Shown here: piece after piece, positions 40,302-45,709 of the stretch | How positions within the stretch are numbered: the first letter of the stretch is position 1 | Layout: each line of letters begins with the position of its first letter | Virus record (IMG/VR): IMGVR_UViG_3300049911_000019 | Location: 1-45,709 of that record | Reading direction: 5' to 3' (one strand) | DNA: 45,709 bases | From: a virus | Program-made: the position numbers and the translations under genes | Notes under the pieces: model-generated | The model's input: the letters and a program-made list of their open reading frames with translations, nothing else | The model's database searches: none | What the model was told of the DNA's origin: nothing

Positions 40302-40392
40302 TGCTACCCCTATTTTATGATTACTGCCCTTCTATCCTAATCCCCCAACGCTTGTTCTAACGTGGGGTTTTCAAAGTTTAATAAATAAAAAT

Positions 40393-40578
40393 TTAGATAG
40401 AGGTTTGTTTGTTATCTAATCGCTTAACTTGTTTCTTGGATTCGTTAAGTATAAACAAAACTTCTCGCCGAGTTGCCAGATAAATACGCCTCAGATTGCG
40501 GTGTCCGTATGTACATTGCCACCCCCGAACAATACTCCGGGCGTCTTGGTCAATCTGTGCTTTGGGGAGGAGTTTCAT
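40393..40578 (-). CDS. Small basic hypothetical protein, 61 aa
   Basis: ATG 40578 overlaps the upstream stop as ATGA, so translation is probably coupled to the heptad-repeat gene; a GTG two codons earlier is an alternative. Sequence begins MKLLPKAQIDQDARSIV and ends in a Lys-rich tail. No family. A gap of 91 bases to the HTH gene follows, with only an imperfect hairpin. Confidence 0.55.
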   Translation of the reverse strand: MKLLPKAQIDQDARSIVRGWQCTYGHRNLRRIYLATRREVLFILNESKKQVKRLDNKQTSI

Positions 40579-41102
40579 TTCCACGCCCCGGCCCGGTATT
40601 TAATATCCGCAAAAACGTCCCAAAAAATTCTGGCGTATGCCTTCTGCCACTCAGTGCCTGTCTTCTGCCGCTCGGCGTATGTCTTCTGCCGCTTGGCGTA
40701 TGCCTTCTGCCACTCGGCGTCTGCCTTCTGCCGCTCGGCGTATGTCTTCTGCCACTCGGCGTCTACCTTCTGCCACTCGGTGTCTGCCTTCTGCCACTCG
40801 GCGTCTGCCTTACATTTACTCTTATGTCTTTTTTTCCCTTTTTGAGATAACAAACCCGCAACCATACGCTCTGTTACCCCAAACTCGGCCATATCCCCGG
40901 CCTTAATCGCGGCAACCAGTTCAGGTGGGAAATTATCAGGCGTTGAAAAATCCTCACACTCCCTATGGCGCATTGTTACGGGGTCTATGCTATGGTAAAA
41001 CGCAATAGCAGAATGGCCCCAATACTCGGTCGGGTCATTATTGCAGTGTTTCTGCGTTAATTTTCCCTGTTCGGTGTGGTAAATCTCTTTAGCTGTGACC
41101 AC
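40575..41102 (-). CDS. Protein with heptad repeats (AEWQKAY-type), at least 175 aa
   Basis: The listed start is GTG at 41102. The frame stays open upstream to 41183 with coding-like sequence (NPICERYSWGKKEVNGK); ATT preceded by AGGG is a candidate start. The middle has a DPVTMRHRECEDFSTPDNF motif. Near the C-terminus at least eight tandem 7-residue repeats of the type ADAEWQK form a probable coiled coil, followed by AYARIFWDVFADIKYR. Function unknown. Confidence 0.6.
   Translation of the reverse strand: MVTAKEIYHTEQGKLTQKHCNNDPTEYWGHSAIAFYHSIDPVTMRHRECEDFSTPDNFPPELVAAIKAGDMAEFGVTERMVAGLLSQKGKKRHKSKCKADAEWQKADTEWQKVDAEWQKTYAERQKADAEWQKAYAKRQKTYAERQKTGTEWQKAYARIFWDVFADIKYRAGAWK
40633..40809. 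repeat. 21-bp minisatellite coding heptad repeats
   Basis: At least eight near-perfect 21-base units, in frame with the 40575-41102 gene. Each codes for ADAEWQK-type heptads (variants ADTEWQK, VDAEWQK, TYAERQK, AYAKRQK, TGTEWQK). The units differ by single bases, typical of slippage and recombination, so the copy number may vary. Confidence 0.9.
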
Positions 41103-41183
41103 GATTGCTATTGTTTTTCCATTGACCTCTTTTTTGCCCCAACTATATCTCTCACAAATTGGATTACCCTGCCTTTCTAAATA

Positions 41184-41375
41184 TCATTCCTCATCAAATC
41201 TCTCGTTAAAATTCACGTCGGCCAACGTTCGGTTCAATCCAAACTCCTCATTATAAATATCGAGTTTCGCCTGGTCGTCCAACGTATGCCATACGGCTTC
41301 AACATCCCGCCACTTCAATACGGTTGGGGCGGGGGTTCGTTTTTGTTTATCTTCTGGTTTCGTCTGTGTTCGCAT
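41184..41375 (-). CDS. Hypothetical protein, 63 aa
   Basis: ATG 41375 is chosen as start. A promoter (TTGACA-17-TAGTGT) ends about 7 bases upstream, so the mRNA may be leaderless. The acidic C-terminus (DDQAKLDIYNEEFGLN) ends FNERFDEE, and the N-terminus is basic (TQTKPEDKQKR). No family. Followed without an intervening gene by the heptad-repeat frame. Confidence 0.55.
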   Translation of the reverse strand: MRTQTKPEDKQKRTPAPTVLKWRDVEAVWHTLDDQAKLDIYNEEFGLNRTLADVNFNERFDEE

Positions 41376-41382
41376 AATCAAA

Positions 41383-41411
41383 ACACTACCACATCCCAAT
41401 CGGTTTGTCAA
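41383..41411 (-). promoter_or_regulatory. Sigma70-type promoter
   Basis: TTGACA (41411-41406), 17-base spacer, TAGTGT (41388-41383) on the minus strand, just after the stop of the 3D-domain gene. A perfect -35 and a weak -10. Confidence 0.55.
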
Positions 41412-41414
41412 GCA

Positions 41415-41786
41415 TTATTCCACAATTTTTACAATAATTTTTCGCCGGCCCCACTCCAACGCGGCCTTATGCGTCGGAAAAAACAGGTCGAGTTTATTAT
41501 CCTTAATCGCTTCCCCTCGGTCTAACACGGGGACGGGCTTGCCGTTGTTATACCCCAGTATCGCAATCAGCGTCCCGAACGGGATATTGCGGGGGGCCGC
41601 GACAAATTTATCGCCCGGCTTAATCACGTGCCCGGACGCCGTTCGGCGCGGGTAAACCTTTGCCCATCGACCGCAACACTTTTCGCATAAGCAATAGGCC
41701 GACACGTTCGCCTCAAACGTGCGGGCCAGGACCGGGGTCGATGATAACAGTATCAGGCATAATGTTATATTGTGGATTGTCTTCAT
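41415..41786 (-). CDS. Secreted 3D-domain cell-wall protein
   Basis: 123 residues from ATG 41786. A signal peptide (MKTIHNITLCLILLSSTPVLA) precedes the 3D domain: ANVSAYCLCEKCCGRWA, TASGHVIKPGDKFVAAP, IPFGTLIAI, VPVLDRGEAIKDNKLDLFFP. The acidic residues of LDRG and LDLFF are the 3D signature, related to RlpA/MltA double-psi barrels. It may act as a peptidoglycan lytic transglycosylase-like lysis factor. Longer upstream ORF sequence lies inside the neighbour. Confidence 0.82.
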   Translation of the reverse strand: MKTIHNITLCLILLSSTPVLARTFEANVSAYCLCEKCCGRWAKVYPRRTASGHVIKPGDKFVAAPRNIPFGTLIAILGYNNGKPVPVLDRGEAIKDNKLDLFFPTHKAALEWGRRKIIVKIVE

Positions 41787-42018
41787 AGAATTTCTTCCAG
41801 TAAATAGATTCTCGACGTATTTGTTTTCCGGTCGCCTCGTCTGCTTTGACGCATATCCCGTGGATAGTGTGGCAGGCGTACGGCTTACTTTCACAATCGG
41901 TATGCCAACTAATCTGCCGCGCGCTGTGGCCATAGGGTGTGCATCGGGTCGGGGTCAGTGTGTAGCTTCGGCCTTGTTTTTTCGTAATTGGTTTGTGACA
42001 GACGATACACTTAGGCAT
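41713..42018 (-). CDS. Small Cys/His-rich protein, 101 aa
   Basis: ATG 42018. An N-terminal CIVCHKPI zinc knuckle is followed by CxxxxxxHxxx positions (WHTDCESKPYACHTIHGIC), suggesting one or two metal sites. It overlaps the 3D gene by 74 bases, the longest overlap in this arm. Role unknown. Confidence 0.6.
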   Translation of the reverse strand: MPKCIVCHKPITKKQGRSYTLTPTRCTPYGHSARQISWHTDCESKPYACHTIHGICVKADEATGKQIRRESIYWKKFYEDNPQYNIMPDTVIIDPGPGPHV

Positions 42019-42208
42019 CTTGCCTCCGCGCTAATTCTATACTGGTTATGTCTTTTGGGGTAAAACCATGAGGGATACCCACTCCTCCGCTTTGTTTAGC
42101 TAATCGCCCAAACATTATCCTTGCTCCTTTTTCACTCGGAGCTAATACATCAAAACTTCTGAACGCCCCGCAATGACAAGTCCACCAAACTGCTTTTTTC
42201 TTAGGCAT
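42011..42208 (-). CDS. Small basic CxC protein, 65 aa
   Basis: ATG 42208, overlapping the upstream gene by 8 bases. Begins MPKKKAVWWTCHCGAFRSFD; CHCG is half of a metal site, then a basic helix (SEKGARIMFGRLAKQSGG). No family recognised. Confidence 0.55.
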   Translation of the reverse strand: MPKKKAVWWTCHCGAFRSFDVLAPSEKGARIMFGRLAKQSGGVGIPHGFTPKDITSIELARRQDA

Positions 42209-42485
42209 ACTGGGCCTTCCTAATCAGCAAATCAGCGTATGTACACCGCTTAGCAATCCGCAGTTTATACCCCAGGCCCCGCAACTCGCGGGCCAATTCC
42301 CGGTATTCGGCAGGTTTTGCCAAGCGGGTCGCCTGCACAATGGCCATCGGGTCGGCCCCGCCGTGCTGGCCAACGTGTTCATAGGACTGGCACTCATAAC
42401 CATCTACGTTGGCCGCTATTCGTGGGAATAGGGCTATCACGTCACCATCCGGCCAAACTCTGAAAACTACTTTTTCGCGCTCCAT
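42201..42485 (-). CDS. Conserved phage/plasmid-type protein, 94 aa
   Basis: ATG 42485. Pattern DVIALFPRIAANVDGYECQS then YEHVGQHGGADP then EYRELARELRGLGYKLRI is familiar from small hypothetical proteins of phages and plasmids, with no known function. Strand-helix architecture without a membrane segment. Overlaps the next gene downstream by 8 bases. Confidence 0.65.
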   Translation of the reverse strand: MEREKVVFRVWPDGDVIALFPRIAANVDGYECQSYEHVGQHGGADPMAIVQATRLAKPAEYRELARELRGLGYKLRIAKRCTYADLLIRKAQYA

Positions 42486-42495
42486 AATTTACCCC

Positions 42496-42753
42496 CTAAT
42501 ACTCAATATCATAATCGTCAATACGCGAACAGCCAAGCCATTCGCCACTGTTTTCGTTTGCTATCTCAATCCCAGTTGACTCACAAAGCTCCTCCAATTC
42601 ACAAGCGTCCAGCGTTCCCTCAGCCCCCACGGGCAACGTCTGGGCAGAATCAAAGCGACAATTCCCGGCCTGATATTCGGGGTCGGAGTCGTGGACGCCT
42701 TGCTCGTAAATCGTGTAGCCGTTCCTGTTAAATTCGCCGTAGAATTTTCTCAT
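42496..42753 (-). CDS. Acidic hypothetical protein, 85 aa
   Basis: ATG 42753, four bases overlapping the upstream stop. Strongly acidic (many Glu/Asp, end RIDDYDIEY), which could suit a DNA mimic or inhibitor; this is speculation from charge only. No motif recognised. Confidence 0.5.
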   Translation of the reverse strand: MRKFYGEFNRNGYTIYEQGVHDSDPEYQAGNCRFDSAQTLPVGAEGTLDACELEELCESTGIEIANENSGEWLGCSRIDDYDIEY

Positions 42754-42986
42754 TGTTTTCGCTCCGCGGTATTAAGGATTTTTTGCAGCGATTTTTCAAT
42801 ATCGCGCGGCAAATTGTCCAAATCTTCTCTCTTATAGTCGCCGCGATACAACAATAATGCTTGCCAGTCCTTGTTAGTCAGGCGTTTGGATAGCGCGAAA
42901 AAACAAGTCCCGCAGGGCCAGCCGGTATGTTGTATACAACAACTGGTAGCTGCTCTTAACGCCCTTTTCAATTTTAGTTTATTCAT
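42750..42986 (-). CDS. Hypothetical protein, 78 aa
   Basis: ATG 42986. Cys-rich centre (TSCCIQHTGWPCGTCFFALS) between two helical parts. A metal or redox site is possible. It overlaps the 42979 gene by 8 bases. Confidence 0.5.
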   Translation of the reverse strand: MNKLKLKRALRAATSCCIQHTGWPCGTCFFALSKRLTNKDWQALLLYRGDYKREDLDNLPRDIEKSLQKILNTAERKQ

Positions 42987-43266
42987 TTATTACCTCCTTA
43001 ACGCTTTTAACCCGTTCGTCCAGGGCGGTTACGCCCGCCCGGTTCATACGCCAACGCCCCTTCTCAGCCAATTCCTTAGCGGCTGTGGCTGTGGGGGCGT
43101 ATGCTTGTATTTTTGTTCCGTCCTTAAACTCTACGTTCCATAATTTACTGCCGGGGGACGGTATCAGACCCCGGCGTTGTTTATCAGCACACTCTCGACG
43201 CTGCTCTGCTGCCCGGTCGAGCATTTTCATACGGTCTAACTCCGCCTGTGTAAATCTCATTCTCAT
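42979..43266 (-). CDS. Hypothetical protein, 95 aa
   Basis: ATG 43266 overlaps the preceding stop (ATGA); an earlier ATG is inside that gene. A charged helix (FTQAELDRMKMLDRAAEQRR) precedes a small strand region (NVEFKDGTKIQAYAPTATA). No family. Confidence 0.55.
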   Translation of the reverse strand: MRMRFTQAELDRMKMLDRAAEQRRECADKQRRGLIPSPGSKLWNVEFKDGTKIQAYAPTATAAKELAEKGRWRMNRAGVTALDERVKSVKEVINE

Positions 43267-43493
43267 TTTAATTTCCCATTTATCCACACCCGGTAATCGC
43301 AGGCCACAAGGTCAGACATTTCCCGGCTATCTGTATCTATGTCAACAAGGGTTTCCGCCGCTTCTTCGGCGGTTGCTGGCGCGGAATAATCAGGATACTC
43401 GGCAATCTGTTCTAACGCCTCATCAAACGTCCCGGTAAATATGTCCTCATTACGGCCCATATCATTAGTCAATCTTATCTCTATTGTGTTCAT
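43263..43493 (-). CDS. Hypothetical protein, 76 aa
   Basis: ATG 43493, with AAGGGAG 8 bases upstream. Acidic, strand-helix protein (TIEIRLTNDMGRNEDIF, then LEQIAEYPDYSAPATA). Overlaps its downstream neighbour. Longer upstream reading has no ribosome site. Confidence 0.55.
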   Translation of the reverse strand: MNTIEIRLTNDMGRNEDIFTGTFDEALEQIAEYPDYSAPATAEEAAETLVDIDTDSREMSDLVACDYRVWINGKLK

Positions 43494-43504
43494 AATTTTC
43501 TCCC

Positions 43505-43594
43505 TTAAAATTTCCGTTTTCCAACAATCGCCATTAAAATCAGGCCCACAAATATAATCAGGATAATCCATATCCCGAACGGTAACTCATTCAT
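43505..43594 (-). CDS. 29-residue single-span membrane peptide
   Basis: AAGGGGAA lies 8 bases before the ATG at 43594. The peptide is one hydrophobic segment (PFGIWIILIIFVGLILMAIV) with a basic tail GKRKF. Tiny membrane peptides are common in phage early regions, as holin-like or host-modulating factors. Confidence 0.55.
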   Translation of the reverse strand: MNELPFGIWIILIIFVGLILMAIVGKRKF

Positions 43595-43669
43595 AATCAA
43601 TTCCCCTTCATAAAGGAGGCGGGACCGGGCTGTATAGTGTTATCCGGCCCCACGGGAGAAAAACCTATT

Positions 43670-43954
43670 TTAGGCACTATAAAATCCGTCTTCAACCGAC
43701 CAGCGTTTCAAAACGTCGTTTATCAATAGTACCTCAGCAAACCCCGCGTTTTCCGGGTCGGCTGAATTTTCAGATAAACAATCAATAACATCGGCAACGG
43801 CGCAAGGACTAACCTCTGTGCCGTCTTTTAATGTTACCTGATACCAATTAGCGTTTGCTACGGTTTTTATTCCGGCGTCGTTCAGTAAGTTTATATCCGG
43901 CAACAGTACTAACCGCGTTTCGTCAACTAAATTACCGTACCCGTCTTTCATCAT
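43670..43954 (-). CDS. Hypothetical protein, 94 aa
   Basis: AAGGAG lies 6 bases before the ATG at 43954. Acidic alpha/beta protein (ETRLVLLPDINLLNDAG, then YQVTLKDGTEVSPCAVADV). No family. It follows the entericidin-like gene, so it belongs to the P2 transcript. Confidence 0.6.
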   Translation of the reverse strand: MMKDGYGNLVDETRLVLLPDINLLNDAGIKTVANANWYQVTLKDGTEVSPCAVADVIDCLSENSADPENAGFAEVLLINDVLKRWSVEDGFYSA

Positions 43955-43974
43955 ATCAATCTCCTTAAAATTTA

Positions 43975-44055
43975 TTATGGCGGGCGGGGCTTATCGCGCA
44001 TCAAGTCCCGCCAGGGCATCGAGCCGGGGCACGCTGTAGCGTCCCGTGTGGCCAT
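43975..44055 (-). CDS. Possible 26-codon ORF
   Basis: ATG 44055 without a ribosome site, ending before the 43954 gene; product includes GSMPWRDLMRDKPRPP. It fills a GC-rich interval with otherwise no coding. Weak. Confidence 0.2.
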   Translation of the reverse strand: MATRDATACPGSMPWRDLMRDKPRPP

Positions 44056-44071
44056 GCCCGTATTTTTAATT

Positions 44072-44200
44072 TTACTTATCCCGCGTCTCGCTCCAGTTTT
44101 GTAAATCCCGGCCAAACCCGTGTATTGTGTTGCAACCTGGCAACCACAGGCAAACTATCAGGGCCGCAAGCCCTACTGCTATTGCTCTTGCTAATCTCAT
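44072..44200 (-). CDS. Entericidin-like small lipoprotein, 42 aa
   Basis: AGGAGG precedes the ATG at 44200. The signal (MRLARAIAVGLAALIVCLWLP) ends in lipobox LPGC, and the mature part GCNTIHGFGRDLQNWSE is the entericidin pattern (GCNT...G-x-D-x-Q). Entericidins are tiny host toxin/antidote lipoproteins; the phage copy may modify the envelope or help lysis. It is the first gene behind promoter 44236-44263. Confidence 0.75.
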   Translation of the reverse strand: MRLARAIAVGLAALIVCLWLPGCNTIHGFGRDLQNWSETRDK

Positions 44201-44235
44201 AAATCCTCCTATAAACTTTTTATTCCACTACTCAA

Positions 44236-44263
44236 ACTATACACTATCCGCCGAACAATGCAA
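44236..44263 (-). promoter_or_regulatory. Sigma70-type promoter for the lipoprotein gene
   Basis: TTGCAT (44263-44258), 16-base spacer, TATAGT (44241-44236). The 14-base GATTTTACTTGCAT around the -35 is repeated at 605-633. Confidence 0.75.
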
Positions 44264-44286
44264 GTAAAATCCGGCCAAAATAATAA

Positions 44287-44673
44287 TTATTTTTTACGTC
44301 GCGTTCGGGGGCTGATATATGCCCGGTAATACGACCGGCGATACTGTGCGTTGCAGGGTTTGCAGTATCCCGGCTTCTTAAAAAAATCAGCCAGAGGTTT
44401 AACTATTCGGCACCGGGGACAATAGCGGGTATCTGGCGGGGTCGCCGGCACGGGGGCCGGGTCGTCTATTGTATCGCCTAAATAGATATGCGCCGTTTGC
44501 CTGCCGTCAATTCGCGGGTATCGCAACTTACAGCCGCTTACCGCGACAACCAAGCGGCTGAATTTACGGCGGGACAGGCCGGGGTAGTCAGTGTTATACC
44601 AATTATACAGGTCGGCCATTGCCCATTCTTGATTTAGCCGGTATCGCTCTAAAAAATCTCTTATCTTATCCAT
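44287..44673 (-). CDS. Winged-helix-like protein with C-terminal zinc ribbon, 128 aa
   Basis: ATG 44673 lies inside the upstream gene, after GAGAAAGG. The N-terminal 70 residues (EWAMADLYNWYNTDYPGLSR, then FSRLVVAVSG) parallel both the preceding gene and the winged-helix end of the primase-helicase (FLYELWRWWCKREG...). The C-terminal CPRCRIVKPLADFFKK with CKPC is a zinc ribbon like that of the HNH gene. A DNA-binding early regulator or origin factor is plausible. Confidence 0.7.
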   Translation of the reverse strand: MDKIRDFLERYRLNQEWAMADLYNWYNTDYPGLSRRKFSRLVVAVSGCKLRYPRIDGRQTAHIYLGDTIDDPAPVPATPPDTRYCPRCRIVKPLADFFKKPGYCKPCNAQYRRSYYRAYISPRTRRKK

Positions 44674-44909
44674 ACGGCCTTTCTCTGTTTTCCGTCCATC
44701 CTTCGACGGGAGGACCGTAAATTCGTATGGCCATAGAGCATCCGGGCAAAACTCCCTGCTGTGCGGCCCAGGGGATAGTCCGGCGCGTAGGCGAGCCATA
44801 GCTGAAACAAATCAACGACAGCATATTCCCGTGGCTTTTCAAGGCCGTCGATAAATTCTTGAATAAATTTATCATTTGATTTTGCGGGTTCGATTTTTTC
44901 ACCTAACAT
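44661..44909 (-). CDS. First early gene, winged-helix-like paralog, 82 aa
   Basis: AGGAGA lies 8 bases before the ATG at 44909, and the consensus promoter 44951-44979 is 40 bases upstream. The middle (YAVVDLFQLWLAYAPDYPLG, then GSFARMLYGH, then RRMDGKQRKAV) aligns with the next gene's first domain, so the two are tandem paralogs. No zinc ribbon. Being first to be made, it may be a host-takeover or replication-control protein. Confidence 0.65.
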   Translation of the reverse strand: MLGEKIEPAKSNDKFIQEFIDGLEKPREYAVVDLFQLWLAYAPDYPLGRTAGSFARMLYGHTNLRSSRRRMDGKQRKAVWIR

Positions 44910-44950
44910 AAATAATCTCCTAACATAAATCATTCAATTTAATTTCCTGT

Positions 44951-44979
44951 ATTATACCATACTCAAGCGATGCTGTCAA
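44951..44979 (-). promoter_or_regulatory. Perfect consensus sigma70 promoter (main early promoter)
   Basis: TTGACA (44979-44974), 17-base spacer, TATAAT (44956-44951), all consensus. It drives the minus-strand arm from 44909. The spacer holds a CATACTCA repeat on the plus strand and an inverted copy (GAGTATAG) lies just upstream, so a repressor may act here. Confidence 0.92.
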
Positions 44980-45013
44980 GGATTAAATTGAGTATAGCAG
45001 GGACGGGACCGGG

Positions 45014-45056
45014 GTATGGCAGCGGTATAGGTAAACGCTATACTCGCCTTGCCATA
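45014..45056. repeat. Long imperfect palindrome
   Basis: Outer arms TATGGC (45015-45020) and GCCATA (45051-45056), and inner arms GTATAG (45025-45030) and CTATAC (45038-45043), give a nested dyad of about 42 bases. Possible binding site for a dimeric initiator or repressor. Confidence 0.6.
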
Positions 45057-45444
45057 AATTCCCGTCTAATAATTCAGGAATACGGTTTTTGGTATAGATA
45101 GTATAGTATTGTATAGTATTATATAGATAACTTAGAGAATGCAATAATAATGTATATCATAGTTTATACATTGTACAAAAAAATAATGTAAAAAATAGTG
45201 ATAGTCATATTCTATGGGGTAAGCGTATAAGCCAAAATGTCGTACATTGCCATACTCACTATTCCAACTCGTTATAACACAACAGTTTACGTTCTGTACT
45301 CACCCTACACATACCTATACCCCTTTTTTACCCTTCTATACTCACCTATACGCCGCCCTCAATATCAATTCAAAAACGCAGTATGCCAATATAGGTTATG
45401 AGGCCGGGGGGTGGGGCGGGGTGGAGGACGCTCCCAAGCCCGGC

Positions 45445-45486
45445 AATGTAAGGTTTACTTTACATAATGTAAGGTTTACTTTACAT
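45445..45486. promoter_or_regulatory. Tandem pair of 21-bp palindromic operators
   Basis: Two identical 21-base units, exactly adjacent (45445-45465 and 45466-45486). Each has arms ATGTAA and TTACAT around an 8-base centre. The two-turn spacing puts both sites on the same helix face, the layout of a cooperative repressor operator. Confidence 0.8.
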
Positions 45487-45582
45487 TTAGGCCATATTAA
45501 ATCAAAAACGCCACTTTTAATTACGCCGTAAATGCCCCAGGATTCAATTCAATACCCCGGTGGGTATAAATGGAGGGGGCCG

Positions 45583-45709
45583 GGACATGTCGGCCCCGGC
45601 CCAGAGTGAGAGAAAAACCCCGGCGTTGCGCCGGGTAGAAGGAAGAGCTATTTGAGAAGCCGGTCGATTATATCGTTTCCAGCTTGGCCGTAATCGGCGA
45701 TAATTTTAT
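45583..45709. repeat. Direct terminal overlap, right copy
   Basis: Identical to 1-127. Contains the terminator and the 3' end of the 75-codon minus-strand gene only. See left copy. Confidence 0.93.

Larger units (their letters stand above)
44980..45582. other. Non-coding control/origin-like region
   Basis: About 600 bases without a convincing gene. It contains dispersed TATACTC-type repeats, the 45014-45056 palindrome, an AT-rich tract (45091-45196) with repeated TATAGTATT units suited to strand opening, the 21-bp operator pair and a GC-rich hairpin (GGGGCCG/CGGCCCC) at 45576-45597. A replication origin is the best guess. No late promoter could be fixed. Confidence 0.5.

Noticed and set aside
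40335-40375. Terminator between HTH gene and 40393 gene
   Set aside because: Hairpin arms are imperfect and the T-run is on the plus-strand side only, opposite to the genes there.
40473-40906. Plus-strand repetitive ORFs (LPLGVCLLPLGVC type)
   Set aside because: They are antisense reads of the 21-bp repeats in the heptad-repeat gene.
45247-45531. Plus-strand ORF of 94 codons in the control region
   Set aside because: Runs through the tandem operators and low-complexity sequence; no ribosome site and no protein-like pattern.
44941-45582. CRISPR array or tRNA cluster in the control region
   Set aside because: Repeats are short, palindromic and irregularly spaced without spacers; no cloverleaf could be drawn.

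Overview
The window is a complete or nearly complete tailed-phage genome of about 45.58 kb. The first 127 bases are repeated exactly as the last 127 bases. That pattern is expected when a circular or circularly permuted genome is assembled with a 127-base overlap, so the unique length is probably 45,582 bp. Strong Shine-Dalgarno sites, consensus sigma70-type promoters and two lipobox-type lipoproteins (1966-2421 and 44072-44200) fit a bacterial host with a Gram-negative envelope. The host itself cannot be named. No integrase, recognisable CI-like repressor, RNA polymerase, tape measure or major tail-tube gene was seen, so a short-tailed (podovirus-like) phage is the best inference.

The genome has two convergent arms. 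The plus-strand arm (1.05-24.2 kb) is the virion module. In order it carries a GroES-like co-chaperonin, small accessory genes including an EF-hand lipoprotein, a putative small terminase, an endonuclease VII-like HNH gene, large terminase, portal, two small conserved proteins, scaffold, major capsid protein, decoration protein, connector and tail proteins, a fiber/adhesin cassette that appears to interrupt a tail gene, a 753-residue tail fiber, three internal or ejection-type proteins and a holin-like coiled-coil/TM protein. Two strong intrinsic terminators punctuate the operon, one after the decoration gene and one before the split tail gene.

The minus-strand arm (44.9 down to 24.15 kb) is the early and replication module. 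It starts at a perfect TTGACA-17-TATAAT promoter and opens with two paralogous small genes, then an entericidin-like lipoprotein and many small hypothetical proteins, a 3D-domain cell-wall protein, a heptad-repeat protein, a two-HTH regulator, RecG helicase, LAGLIDADG endonuclease, a DUF5664-like nucleotide enzyme, a HAD 5'-nucleotidase, a metallophosphoesterase, a DNA methyltransferase, a group of zinc-ribbon miniproteins, family A DNA polymerase, VRR-NUC and RecB-like nucleases, a Sak4-like RecA-fold ATPase, an SSB-like protein with an AT-hook, a second methyltransferase and a TOPRIM/SF3 primase-helicase. A separate short minus-strand operon (422 to 66) lies downstream of the origin-like region, with its own promoter and terminator.

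The ~640 bp non-coding region (44.94-45.58 kb) joining the arms holds the early promoter, a long imperfect palindrome, dispersed TATACTC-type repeats, an AT-rich TATAG-repeat tract and a perfect tandem pair of 21-bp palindromic operators. It is the best candidate for the origin and control region. The most unusual points are a tail gene split by an inserted adhesin cassette, several ORFs whose coding sequence starts upstream of any ATG/GTG/TTG (suggesting ACG or ATT starts), a tRNA-like acceptor/T-arm minihelix with no D or anticodon arm, phage-encoded RecG and GroES, and tandem early paralogs that resemble the winged-helix tail of the phage's own primase-helicase.
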